Below are positions 46,324 through 55,804 of a stretch of DNA of 64,000 nt, one piece after another. Origin of the DNA: Acholoe squamosa. Its lineage: Eukaryota; Annelida; Polychaeta; Phyllodocida; Polynoidae. The stretch is from assembly GCA_949317995.1 (NCBI GenBank), contig OX439043.1:62141339-62205338 (forward strand). Direction: 5' to 3'. Below the pieces are notes generated by a model. It was given only the letters and a program-made list of their open reading frames with translations, did no database searches and was not told the origin of the DNA. The translations under genes and the position numbers were made by a program. Within the stretch, counting starts at the first letter, position 1. The number at the start of each line of letters is the position of its first letter.

Positions 46324-49300
46324 TCATAGAAGGCAGCCATTACCGGCTTAGTAGCGGTACATTCAGATGAGTAGTGTCCCATGCGCTGGCACCTGAAACA
46401 CTTAACCGTTCGGCGATCCACCCGGGGTCTTTGCCGATTGGCTTGGATGGCATCTGTAATTTTCTTACACATGTCTTCCAGAAGTTTGGTCATGTCCGGG
46501 GACTGAGTCTTCACTTTGTCAGTGCTTACAGTGGACTTGACCGCCTTCTCGACAGCCTTCGGGTCACTCTTGACCTCGGATGAAGGTCTAGAGTCCCTTT
46601 GTTTATTGAAAGATTTCCTGGGAATATACTTCCTACCTGAAGTATTCTTCCTTAATTGCATCGAACAGAAGGTGCCGTCTTCCTGTTCGATATCAATCAA
46701 TTCGAAGTCGTCTGAGGGAGTATTGACCTCCGACTGCTGGGTCACCGATGCCAGGGGTACCAAGCCGCTGGCATTAGGTATGTCCCCAGCTAACATAGCT
46801 CGCTTCTTCACGGCCATATCTATACCATTAAATATGCTGTGTAGTGTTATGCCCTCCTTCCAGGCATCCCTCGCTGCTAATTGTTCATCTCGGTCTCTTA
46901 GACCCTTGACGAATTGTGTGATCAAATCGTCCATATACCAGTCCTGGTTTTCAGTACCGGGTCTGGCCTTACTTAGCAGGGCATGGAGTTCCATACCGTA
47001 TGCTCTGAAAGCTTCATTCGGCTTCTGTGTGCGTTTCTTAAAACGGACCATCGGGTCTTCCTTGACCATGTTGCATAACAGTCCACTTGCAGTTTCTACT
47101 AACTGCTCAAAACTCCCAACGAGGCCGTACCAGGTTCGCCATTGCTCTACAGCCATGCGACCCGGCCCGCCTTTCAGACATCTCACCAGATGTGGCTTGG
47201 CCTCGTATGGGGTCCATCCATTACAATTCATCACATCGATGAAATCTTCAAACCACTCTTTCCATGGTCGAGTACCGTCATATTCTCTAGGAATAACGGC
47301 TACCCTTCGGGCAGAATTGTGAGCATACATCAATCTAGTGCATTGCTGTTTGCTCCATTCAATCGCCTTGGTTTCATTCAAGGTCCGATTGCCCCCTATA
47401 CCACCGAAGCTCGAATTGCCCGGTGGAGGCGGTGGTGGAGGTTGTGTATACGTCCACTGTGTACCACTGTGGTTCGTATAGCTCGCACTACCCTGGTTGG
47501 GGCCGGTACCCGAGGTACCACTATAGCCTGTGGCACCCGAAGCACCGCCCCCCCCTTGCGCGCCTTGGTAACCGCCGTCGGATGGCTGGTTTCCCGTTGA
47601 CTGGCCGCCATCGTTTGATGGATTCGGTTGGGTGTTGTCATTACCAGCACCCAGCCCCGGGTCGTTACTAGGATCCACATGAATGTGGAACCCACTGGTC
47701 TCCGCACTACTATCGGAAGCCTCTCTAGGGGTATAGTCCGGGTCCAGGTTGTGGACTATGGGCACCTCACTTATCCGGACTCTACTAGTTCGGCCATGCT
47801 TATCCTGGGTTCTGATGTAAACGCCCCCTTGATCTACGTTCCGCGAAGCATTATCATTTACAAAAGGATTATACTGCGGATTCTTCGGTGTAGAACAGGA
47901 GACCGGGTCGCCCTGTTTCACGAACGTCGAGTTCGGGTTTGTATCCCTACTCGCCGGAGGGGCATGTGTTTGCTCTTGCTCCTGTAAATAACTCTCCATA
48001 GCGGACTTATTTATTGTGAGGGTAGCTACGTCTGTAGTCAGGTTTCGCTGTTCCTCCCTAAGCTGTGCGTTTTCTGCCAAGATTTCGGATCGAATCTTTT
48101 CATTTTCAGCCACAGCTCGGTTTCTTTCTTCTTGGGCGATAATTGCCTCTCGCTTAAAAGTATCCTTAAGTAGGCGGTACTTTTCACCCTTCTCTTTCTG
48201 AGACCTGTTATATTCACTGGTCTCCTTCCTGATCTCGGCTTGTTCCGAGACCATCTTGGCTTCTGTCTCAGCCTTCCGGAGTTGAAGTTTCTTAAGCTTC
48301 TCCTCCATTGCGTGCAACTCAGTTTGTAATTTATTTACATCCCGAGCCTTAGCAACCTCCTCGGCTCTAGCCTTGTCGATTGCTCTGAGTTTATTGGCTT
48401 CCTCGATTTCCAACTCAGCCAGCCTCTTTTCTTTTTCCTGTGCGTCTCTTTCCTTCCGCTCCAACCGATGGGATACGGAGGATAGACGATATTTGAGGTC
48501 GGATTCTTTTAGAATCGCCTCCTGCTCAACGGATCGTAATTTTCCGATCCGAGACTTAGCTTCCTCCTCTATTTTGGATTGGGCTAACATGAATTGTTCA
48601 TGTTGCCTCTTTGCCTGTAACTCTACCTGTTCCTTGGCTTTCAAATAGGCCTGAGTATTTTTATACCCGGGACCCATCCGACGTCCGTAGATAGACTTGC
48701 GACTGCCTCCAGGGTAAAACATGGAGTCAGACAAGCCTTCGTCTAGAGATCGGCCTAGGTGATGCCTTTCCGAGCTTTTCGGTCCGGTACCACTAGGCTT
48801 ATCTTTTGATTTCGCGTCTGGGACTATTGCGTCCCTTTTGGTTTTACCATCGTCGCTGTCATGATCCGACGATGTCATTAGTGGGGCTACTTCGGTTCCA
48901 CCACCTGGTGCTGAACCCTGGGGGGTTGCAGTACGCTGCATAGGGCTTTGTGCAATTGGTGTACCCAAGCCGCTAGCCGAGCCTGTTGGTACCATAGGAC
49001 CTAGCTGGCGTCTGCTAGTTATAACTTGGGACCAATCGCTCAAGTCTAAAGTTGGGGGTCTTAACACACCCCTAAACAATCCGGTATCCGGTACTCCTGT
49101 CTGGGGTGTAGCCGGATACAATTTTACGATGCCATCTCTGGTGGTATTGTCCCTAAGGTCGGGTGTAGAAAAAATATTTCGTACACCCTCCTGATTAAAC
49201 ATTTGTTGTTGACCGGGTTTCCAGTCTAACAACAGATGCTGGGATGTGTAATCATCCTCTTCGAATCCCTCTAGCCCAGGGCTGGGGGGATCCGCTTCGG

Positions 49301-49349
49301 GTTTCCCGAGGCTTTCGGCCAATGTGGCCGCGCACCACCCCCGAACCAA
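46263..49349 (-). CDS. gag: Gag polyprotein with long coiled coil and CCHC knuckle, 1028-codon frame
   Basis: Structural protein of the virus-like particle. In order: a polar N-terminal region (1-230); a long Glu/Lys/Gln-rich coiled coil (about 233-457); a Gly/Ser/Asn-rich linker and PPPPPPP run (about 570-645); a retrotransposon-gag capsid-like domain (about 690-850) with REYDGTRPWKEWFEDFIDVM and WRTWYGLVGSFEQL; an acidic/basic linker; and one zinc knuckle CFRCQRMGHYSSEC (984-997), the standard C-x2-C-x4-H-x4-C. The open frame runs without a stop from the LTR through the primer site; the listed first codon is TTG and the first ATG in the frame is at residue 50 (49,200-49,202), so the true start is uncertain. 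At about 1000 residues it is far longer than most gypsy Gags (often 300-600); the extra length is the coiled-coil half. Confidence 0.92.
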   Translation of the reverse strand: MVRGWCAATLAESLGKPEADPPSPGLEGFEEDDYTSQHLLLDWKPGQQQMFNQEGVRNIFSTPDLRDNTTRDGIVKLYPATPQTGVPDTGLFRGVLRPPTLDLSDWSQVITSRRQLGPMVPTGSASGLGTPIAQSPMQRTATPQGSAPGGGTEVAPLMTSSDHDSDDGKTKRDAIVPDAKSKDKPSGTGPKSSERHHLGRSLDEGLSDSMFYPGGSRKSIYGRRMGPGYKNTQAYLKAKEQVELQAKRQHEQFMLAQSKIEEEAKSRIGKLRSVEQEAILKESDLKYRLSSVSHRLERKERDAQEKEKRLAELEIEEANKLRAIDKARAEEVAKARDVNKLQTELHAMEEKLKKLQLRKAETEAKMVSEQAEIRKETSEYNRSQKEKGEKYRLLKDTFKREAIIAQEERNRAVAENEKIRSEILAENAQLREEQRNLTTDVATLTINKSAMESYLQEQEQTHAPPASRDTNPNSTFVKQGDPVSCSTPKNPQYNPFVNDNASRNVDQGGVYIRTQDKHGRTSRVRISEVPIVHNLDPDYTPREASDSSAETSGFHIHVDPSNDPGLGAGNDNTQPNPSNDGGQSTGNQPSDGGYQGAQGGGGASGATGYSGTSGTGPNQGSASYTNHSGTQWTYTQPPPPPPPGNSSFGGIGGNRTLNETKAIEWSKQQCTRLMYAHNSARRVAVIPREYDGTRPWKEWFEDFIDVMNCNGWTPYEAKPHLVRCLKGGPGRMAVEQWRTWYGLVGSFEQLVETASGLLCNMVKEDPMVRFKKRTQKPNEAFRAYGMELHALLSKARPGTENQDWYMDDLITQFVKGLRDRDEQLAARDAWKEGITLHSIFNGIDMAVKKRAMLAGDIPNASGLVPLASVTQQSEVNTPSDDFELIDIEQEDGTFCSMQLRKNTSGRKYIPRKSFNKQRDSRPSSEVKSDPKAVEKAVKSTVSTDKVKTQSPDMTKLLEDMCKKITDAIQANRQRPRVDRRTVKCFRCQRMGHYSSECTATKPVMAAFYEAEDDGVERENATDSTDVEN

Positions 49350-49351
49350 CT

Positions 49352-49364
49352 GGTCACGGCACCA
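49352..49364 (-). promoter_or_regulatory. Primer binding site
   Basis: One base after the 5' LTR the minus strand reads TGGTGCCGTGACC, complementary to a tRNA 3' end of GGUCACGGCACCA. The leading TGG matches the universal CCA end. I did not assign the tRNA species. Confidence 0.75.
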
Positions 49365-49365
49365 G

Positions 49366-49729
49366 TGTAATGGTTCGTATTGACTTATATGTTGGGTGGC
49401 TCTTTGGCTCGCTTACCACTAGATGTACCAACACAACACGAGTAGTTCGGGTTGGGCAAAGCCCCAGAAACCCCTACCTCTCGGGTAGGACTTTATTTAA
49501 TCTCTCTGATGACAAAGTATTAGCGTCTGGACTGGACCATGTCCAGTCCCCTTCTGCCGCTCGTCCGGCTCCTTAGTAGGAGCTGGACGCGAGGCATGGT
49601 GCTGCCCCCTCTTGTACCAACGAGGTATCGCAAAGCGACACCTAGCTAGCATAGAAGGAACAAGCACCACACGAACACGTCTCTCGGATGAACGGCACTA
49701 ATATATATACAATGATGCCGGCCCCTACA
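49366..49729 (-). repeat. 5' LTR
   Basis: 364 bp, begins TGTAG and ends TTACA on the element strand. A TATATATATA box lies about 22 bases in, and AATAAA is at 49,492-49,497. It drives transcription leftward through gag, pol and the extra ORF. Confidence 0.95.
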
Positions 49730-49928
49730 TAGATACATGAAATACATTTATAAGCCGTTTTTATTCCCATAGGATGTTATAGTTCAGGGAAAATTAATAT
49801 TTCTGAAATATTCATAACCTTTTCATTTCAACCGTGACCCCCTATTGATCAAAATGTGTAGATGTCCCCTTTCTATCCAGACAGTCTTGTAGGAAAAATC
49901 AGTCGAAAGGCATTACCTATGAGATATG

Positions 49929-50337
49929 TACGGTGGCCCAAGAGTGGCGTTGTCTTTCACATTCGTGTGTTTAAATGTTTGTGTGTTTGCATGTTTCATC
50001 TTTTTTTGTTTGGTCTTTTCGCATTTTTATGTTTCGCGTTTCAGTGTTTCATGTTTGCATGTTTGGTCTTTTCATTTTTGACTGTTTTGACATTTTGCAC
50101 TTTGCCTTTTATGCTTATGAGTTTGCATGTTTCATGTTTGGTCTTTTCATGTTTTACTGTTTGTCTGTTTTGATGAAACATGCAAACACACAAACACGAA
50201 ACACAACATAACTCTTGGGCCATCGTAAGGCAAAGTGCAAAATGTCAAAACAGTCAAAAATGAAAAGACCAAACATGCAAACACACAAACATGCAAACAC
50301 ACAAACGGGAAACACAATGTCACTCTTGGGCCACCAT
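49929..50337. mobile_element. Foldback/MITE element with 25-bp inverted ends and a perfect 56-bp internal inverted repeat
   Basis: The left end reads TACGGTGGCCCAAGAGTG. The right end, reverse-complemented, reads TATGGTGGCCCAAGAGTG. AGATATG flanks both sides (49,922-49,928 and 50,338-50,344), a likely 7-bp target duplication. Inside, 50,053-50,108 and 50,227-50,282 are perfect reverse complements, and GTTTGCATGTTT-type units repeat many times. Frames of 60-100 codons here (rich in Phe/Cys/Leu or Lys/Thr) follow from the TTT/AAA repeats and are not genes. Confidence 0.8.
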
Positions 50338-50344
50338 AGATATG

Positions 50345-51114
50345 ATACAAAGAAATAATTTTCCCCTTCACTTCTGTAAAGGCGTTATACACTTACATTG
50401 TCATACCATAAAAGTAAGCACCGTGACATATGTATTTTTGTTTGCATTTTCTTAATGTTAGTGCCCGCCCTCTCATAGATTAATTGTTACTACGAACTCG
50501 CTGCCCATGGTGAATGCAATCAGTAGCCATGATTCTCCACTTAGAACAATGTAGATGTTTTTAAATAAAAATAAATTGTGACTTTAATTATCTCAAAGCC
50601 ATTTCTACTGCTTCCAATTAGTCTTCTGAGACAAATCATTTTGATATTTCCAGAATCAATTGTTATCATATAATATCAATCATCATTTTGCCAGATGATG
50701 ATATGAAAATCATTCAGTTTATGCATTTGTAGGGCAGTATCTGGTGATGTCTTTGGTGGTGTGGATATTGTCAATGAACCGTTACAAGTCGATGTTGTAA
50801 TGACTTGAAGATGGCGGCCACCGAGTAGAGACGTGTGTGGGCAGGCGCTCTCCCATATTTCTATTAACGAAGGATTTTTAGATATGTTATTATTCTCATA
50901 TCGCTCAACAAAGGATATAAAGACTGGAAGCACATAACTAGGGTGAGATCCAATGCAAAACTACAATGTATTCTTGGAAATTGGCTCTGATTGAGCTATG
51001 TTGACCGTAGCCGGCAGCAGTCAGTCGCCACATATATACATACAGAGTGTCAAGCTTGACTGAATAGGGGTCAATCACCGCACACTGTGTTCCTGTCGCT
51101 GTCAATTTGTAAAC
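50345..51114. other. No gene; includes the probable 5' end of the LINE
   Basis: AT-rich sequence. The LINE 5' UTR must begin somewhere before 51,115. AATGAAC at 50,764-50,770 also occurs directly after the LINE poly(A) (56,130-56,136), a weak candidate for a target duplication. Confidence 0.4.
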
Positions 51115-51909
51115 ATGGAGGACACATTAGATAGAGACGAGGTCTGGAGAATAATATCTGAAATATCCAAACCAAAGGCTACCAGAGCTGCTACTACACC
51201 TGATGGGATGGTAATGACCCAACAAAAAGTAGGTAGTGTCCTGGAATATCTGGTAAATGAATCCCATGCTTTGACACAAGCGGTACAATGGAGGAATGAC
51301 GATCTTGTTGATATCAATAAGACCGCCGAAGCTCTGAAGGCTGAACTTAGCAGTATGCAGTCTAAAATGATTCATATGGAGAAACAGATTAGGCTGAATA
51401 AGGGCAATATCGCTGAGAATCAGGAACAGATAAATATCCTAGACAATGCTCTAAAGCGAAGGAATTTACTGGTAGAAGGATTGAAATTTCATCAAGGTGA
51501 GAAAACAAAAGATGTAGCCTACGCCTAAATTACCAGTATAATACCAGACTTTGACTATTACCTTATAGACTATGCATATAGACAGGGAACCCCTGGAAGG
51601 AGTGACAGGAATATGATCATAGTACTTGTCAAAGGAGAAACTAGAGATATAATCCTATCTAAGAAGAGTGACTTATTAAAGACCAGAGACTACACACAAG
51701 TTTTCATCTCTGAAGACTGTAACGTTGCAATAAAAAAACAGAGAGCTGAAGCTAGCGCTATAGCCAGAATGGGTCAGGACGCAGGGCTGGATATAAAGCC
51801 TAGAGGCCGTGGTGTTTCCTATAATGGCAGATACTACCCTCATAATGCGCTAGGTGAATTACCTCCTGAGCTAAGACTCTCCAATACAAGAACAGTTGTC
51901 ACTGATACA

Positions 51910-52300
51910 TACATAGGCTATCACAGTGAATTAGCTCCTCTGTCAAATTTCTTTCCCTGCTCTATCACTATCAATGGTTTGGTCTTTAAGAGTGTGGAGC
52001 ATGCCTTCTGCTATAGAAAGGCTATCTTCGCAGGCAGACCTGACAAAGCTGAACGCATATTAGATGCTGAAACAGCCTATGGTGCCAAAAAGTTGGGGAA
52101 ATTTGACTGCCAAGGGTGGTCGGACAGAGAGGAAGACGAGCTACTTGAATTGAACATATTAAAGTATGAGCAGGATCATGATCTCCTGGAAATGCTACTA
52201 AGTACAGGAAATAGGAAATTGCTGGAATGTACATCCTCAATGTATTGCAGGCTAGGAGACAGTTGAGAGAAAAGTATACTCCATATGTTGGGACAGCTAC
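51910..52300 (+). other. NADAR (YbiA/DUF1768-like) domain within LINE ORF1
   Basis: Conserved positions visible: LSNFFPC near the N terminus, the SVEH-AF motif whose Glu is a conserved active-site residue in the family, the A-x-x-AKKLG helix, and the K-x-x-Q/E helix followed by LLSTGNRKLLE. The segment expected next, containing W-G and G-x-N-x-x-G, is missing, and the sequence resumes as LNVLQARRQLREKY in a shifted frame. This copy is therefore not expected to be functional, but the domain was recently a coherent protein. Confidence 0.8.
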
Positions 52301-52712
52301 AGAGGAAACAAAAAACCCAGATGAGCAAGACATCCCCATCGCTTCTGTTCCGCCAAATGATGAAATTGAGCAGCAGCAGCAACCAGCAGCAGCCCCAGGT
52401 ACAACTCCTGAATCAACACCAAACTCTCACCAGGCTACAAGACCACACCGTCAACAAGAGCAACAACAATACCAACAAGGGCAACAACATCTGCAACATG
52501 AGCAACAACAGCAACAACAGACAATAACAAGTCCAAAACCGGTTATAGCCATGAAGGATCTTCAGGCTGCTCATGGTCCAAATACTCCCACAAGAAACAC
52601 TGCAAACATAGAGAGTACTGCTTCAGCCGATCAAACCAGGAAGATGAGATATCAACGCAAAAAGAGGCAAGACGCACCCAGACTGGAAAGGAGCCATGAG
52701 TCAAATGCCATG

Positions 52713-52748
52713 CAAAAAATGATGGGCTTTTTCTCCCCTAAAAAGAAA
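52713..52748 (+). other. PIP-box-like C-terminal peptide of LINE ORF1
   Basis: The ORF ends MQKMMGFFSPKKK. Hydrophobic at position 4, paired Phe at 7-8 and a basic tail match the PCNA-interacting pattern (Q-x-x-h-x-x-F-F) except that position 1 is Met rather than Gln. Confidence 0.4.
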
Positions 52749-52751
52749 TAA

Positions 52752-53420
52752 TGTATTAAAAACTTTTACAGGTGATATAATATGAACTATATGATTAGTT
52801 TTGACTGATAAATCCTTTTCTCTACCTCAAGTGATAGATCGGACACGGTACTGTTGACTGACTATACACATTATGTTATGCTAGTAAGGCATGCCTAAGA
52901 GGTTATGGAGTAATGGATTGTTCATGTCTCAGTCCCTTATGATTGTATCAAAGTACATGTATCATTAATCATACCGCGTCCAAATTTAACTATCACTAGT
53001 GTATTACCTACAGCGACTCCTACCCTTGGGACGCTGTTTACTAACCAATGGAGCTATGACCTAGTTAGACCTGATCAGCTGATTGCTATATATACCCCCT
53101 AAGGCCGTATACTCTAACATGTACATTGTGTTCAATCGTTCTTACTGGTGCATTATGTTTCTCAACATGTATATATAACATGGCTTGATATATTAGATAC
53201 CCTTATAAAGATCAAGAATATACATATATCACGTTAATTAATTTATGACTGAGAATACACATATATTTATGTCGATTGTAATATGTGAGTAGGAGAGCGC
53301 CAGCTAAGCCTCCTCTATGATGACTGCCATACTTGAGAATCAATATAATATTATATGCTCTTTCATATCAGGTATCATTCCTTCTCACCCTCACTCTCAC
53401 CTTCATTTAACTAGTAAAAA
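52752..53420. other. Inter-ORF region of the LINE
   Basis: About 670 bp of AT-rich sequence with no open frame. This is longer than the usual short inter-ORF spacer, so it may contain an insertion or an eroded segment. Confidence 0.5.
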
Positions 53421-55804
53421 TTGTTTAAAATATGTATGATTTTTCTACATGAACTAACCCCTATGAAGGGGCTAAAAATAATCTGTACCAACACTAGATC
53501 AATGATTAAGAAAAGAACTGATGTATTTAAATTGGTAACAGGAGTGGATATAACTGGTATAGTAGAAACCTGGCTTTCCCCGTCTGTATTGGATGTGGAC
53601 CTACATGTACCAGGATACCAATATGTCCGGTTAGATAGATTTCCTTTTAGAGAAAAGTCTGCGGGTGGTATAATGTTATATTTAAGAGACCACTATATTG
53701 CTTGCCAAGATTTAAATTCATCTTTCATAACCGAGAACTATGAAATCCTATGTGTAGATGTAGAAATTAGTGTGGTAAAAAAAAAAGGTATTTGTATGCT
53801 ATAGACCGCCAGACTGCAATGATCTTAAATCAATATACACTAAGCTTGGTGAATTGAAGAGTATGGTGACAAAAAACAGAAAAATTATTGTTATGGGTGA
53901 TTTCAATGTTAACCTATTTGACAAAAAAGATGTAAATGATTCTTCTGTAGATGATTTCTGTACTGAAAATAACCTTTTTCAACTGATTAATGTTATCACT
54001 CGACCGAGATCAGGTACACTACTAGATCATATTTATACCAATGTACATATAGCCTCTGCTTATGGAATGACCCCGCTAAATATTGGGAAGCGATCAAAAA
54101 AGTATTACCCAACAAAACATGTGCTTCTCTAATTAAACTCAGAAATAATACAACAAATCTAATAATTCCTCCTGAAAATTGTGCTGAATATATAAATAGT
54201 TTTTTCACTGGTATTGGAGAGAAGCTAGCGGACGCACTCCCACCGAGTGATGGAAATGATAATGTAGTTCTCCCATATGGTACTGTATTAGAAAACACTA
54301 ATCTTCTGTTTGAGCTGTCCTATATAGACTTTATTAAACTAGTTAAAGCAATTGATATAAAGAAGCCATCTGCCATTGCACATTGCAAATCATTTATCAT
54401 TAAGGATGCTATGTTCGCTATTCCTGATATCTTTAGATCATTATATAATAGATGTTTAGCTACTGCCACCTTCCCCGATGATTGGAAAATTGCTACTGTA
54501 ATACCCCTACCGAAAAAAGCAAATTCTATGAATGTTGAAGATCTTAGACCTATTAGTCTATTACCTATTACAGGTAAACTGCTTGAGAGAATTGTTTGTA
54601 AAAGGCTACAATGTTATATTATGGAAAATCAAAATTTATTGTGCCCAACTCAACATGGCTATAGAAAAGGACATTCTACGCAGACGGCTATCACTGAGCA
54701 TTTAGCGACAATTATTAACAACTTTATAATTAATAAACCAACTTATTGTCTATATATTGATTTCAAAAAAGCTTTTGACACAGTTTCACATCCCAAATTA
54801 CTCAGAAAATTACAGACCCTAGGTCTCAGTTATAATACATGTAATTTCTTCAAAAACTATTTAGCAGATCGCTTGCAATGTACCTTAGCAAATAATATCG
54901 TCTCATCCAGGAAACCCATCTCGTATGGGGTTCCTCAAGGTTCAGTTTTGGGTCCAGTATTGTTTTCTATATATATTAACTCCTTAGCCAGAGCAGTTGA
55001 CTGTGATATTACGTTATATGCGGATGATGCTGTGGTATCAGTTGACTCTCCATATAAAATGAACCAAATTATACAAAAGATTGTATCATAGTGCCTGAAT
55101 AATACCCTTACTATCAATGTGCAAAAAACCAAATGGATGTCTTCACTAACATAAATGATAATACCAGTTTCTCTATGAACAATATGAACCTTGAAAAAGT
55201 GAATGAATTTGTTTACTTAGGCTTAAGAATGGATACAGAGATGAAATTTGTAAAACATAGGGAAACTACTATGCGAACTATACGACATAGGATTTTTCAA
55301 ATGGGTAGAGTGAGAGCTTTACTTGATGAAGATGCCTCATTGACTGTTTTTAAATCTATGATATTACCTATATTTGACTACTGTGATTATGTCTGGGATA
55401 GGGATTATAGAGGAGAAAACAGAGATTTACAAATGCTACAGAATAGAGCCTTAAGGATGGTATATAAGGTTAAATTAGAAGAAAATCCTGCTATGACGAC
55501 CAAACAAATACAAGAAAGAAGTAATTGTAAGGAACTATGTGTTAGAAGAGATCTACACCTACTATCTTATGGTTTTATGCTAGCACAGAATATGATTTTT
55601 GTAGATAGAAGAGATATAGCTACAAGATACCATCAGGGTAAGAGACTAACTGTTCCACATAGTTTAAAACCAATTGTTCTACGAAGTGCTCTATATAGAG
55701 CCATTATAAGATGGAACCAGTTAAAACCAGAATTTACTGTTATTGACAATATTTACAAATTCAAAAATAGTGTTAGAAAAGTTTATCCAAACTGTTTTGT
55801 ATGA
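53421..55804 (+). pseudogene. LINE ORF2: endonuclease and reverse transcriptase (CR1-like), broken in several places
   Basis: The endonuclease begins with ICTNTRSMIKKR and GIVETWLSPSVLD (catalytic Glu in ETW). A run of ten A (53,777-53,786) shifts the frame; the next frame has VCYRPPD, VMGDFNVNLFD and LLDHIYTNV. The expected SDH motif and the linker to the reverse transcriptase are missing: at about 54,050-54,084 the sequence jumps, with another frame change, to WEAIKKVLPNKT. The reverse transcriptase is intact from there: RPISLLPITGKLLERIV, GYRKGHSTQTAI, YIDFKKAFDTVSHPKLL, YGVPQGSVLGPVLFSIYIN and YADDAVVSV. A TAG at 55,089 and a shift near 55,130 precede the C-terminal thumb-like part (NEFVYLGLRMDTEMKF and LQNRALRMVY) up to a stop at 55,804. 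This copy cannot move by itself. Confidence 0.9.

Larger units (their letters stand above)
37432..49729 (-). mobile_element. Ty3/gypsy LTR retrotransposon, 12.3 kb, young, with an extra ORF
   Basis: Order on the minus strand: 5' LTR (49,366-49,729), primer binding site, gag, pol (protease, RT, RNase H, integrase), a long extra ORF, polypurine tract, 3' LTR (37,432-37,795). The LTRs begin TG and end CA when read on either strand and differ at a single position. The element is flanked by TAGA (37,428-37,431 and 49,730-49,733), a 4-bp target duplication. Protease-RT-RNaseH-integrase order plus a GPY/F module places it in Ty3/gypsy. The long frames are intact, so it may be recently active. It is visibly GC-richer than the flanking DNA. 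At 12.3 kb it is longer than most gypsy elements (often 5-8 kb), because of the large Gag and the extra ORF. Confidence 0.95.
51115..52751 (+). pseudogene. LINE ORF1: L1-like coiled coil/RRM/CTD fused to a NADAR (YbiA-like) domain, damaged
   Basis: The first part (51,115-51,528) starts at ATG and has a predicted coiled coil with heptads (EALKAELSSMQSKMIHMEKQ), then NALKRRNLLVEGL, the typical entry into the L1-type RRM. A TAA at 51,526 interrupts the frame, which stays open in register to 52,266. This second part includes the CTD-like segment FISEDCNVAIKKQRAEAS with GRYY and, from about 51,910, a NADAR domain: APLSNFFPC, FKSVEHAFCYRKA, AYGAKKLGKF and NILKYEQDHDLLEMLLSTGN. A deletion plus frameshift near 52,245 removes the family WG-containing segment; a helix with NVLQARRQLREKY continues in the third frame (52,227-52,751). 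That frame carries a Gln-rich linker and ends with MQKMMGFFSPKKK. In L1 elements ORF1 is an RNA chaperone packaging LINE RNA. NADAR enzymes remove ADP-ribose from nucleobases or act as N-glycosidases; the combination is unusual. Confidence 0.8.

Noticed and set aside
42028-49349. Endogenous retrovirus with envelope
   Set aside because: The third ORF has no signal peptide, transmembrane segment or envelope-like motifs, so the element is called a Ty3/gypsy LTR retrotransposon.
49862-50392. Several Phe/Cys-rich or Lys-rich frames
   Set aside because: They arise from TTTG/CAAA repeats in the foldback element and change completely with frame.
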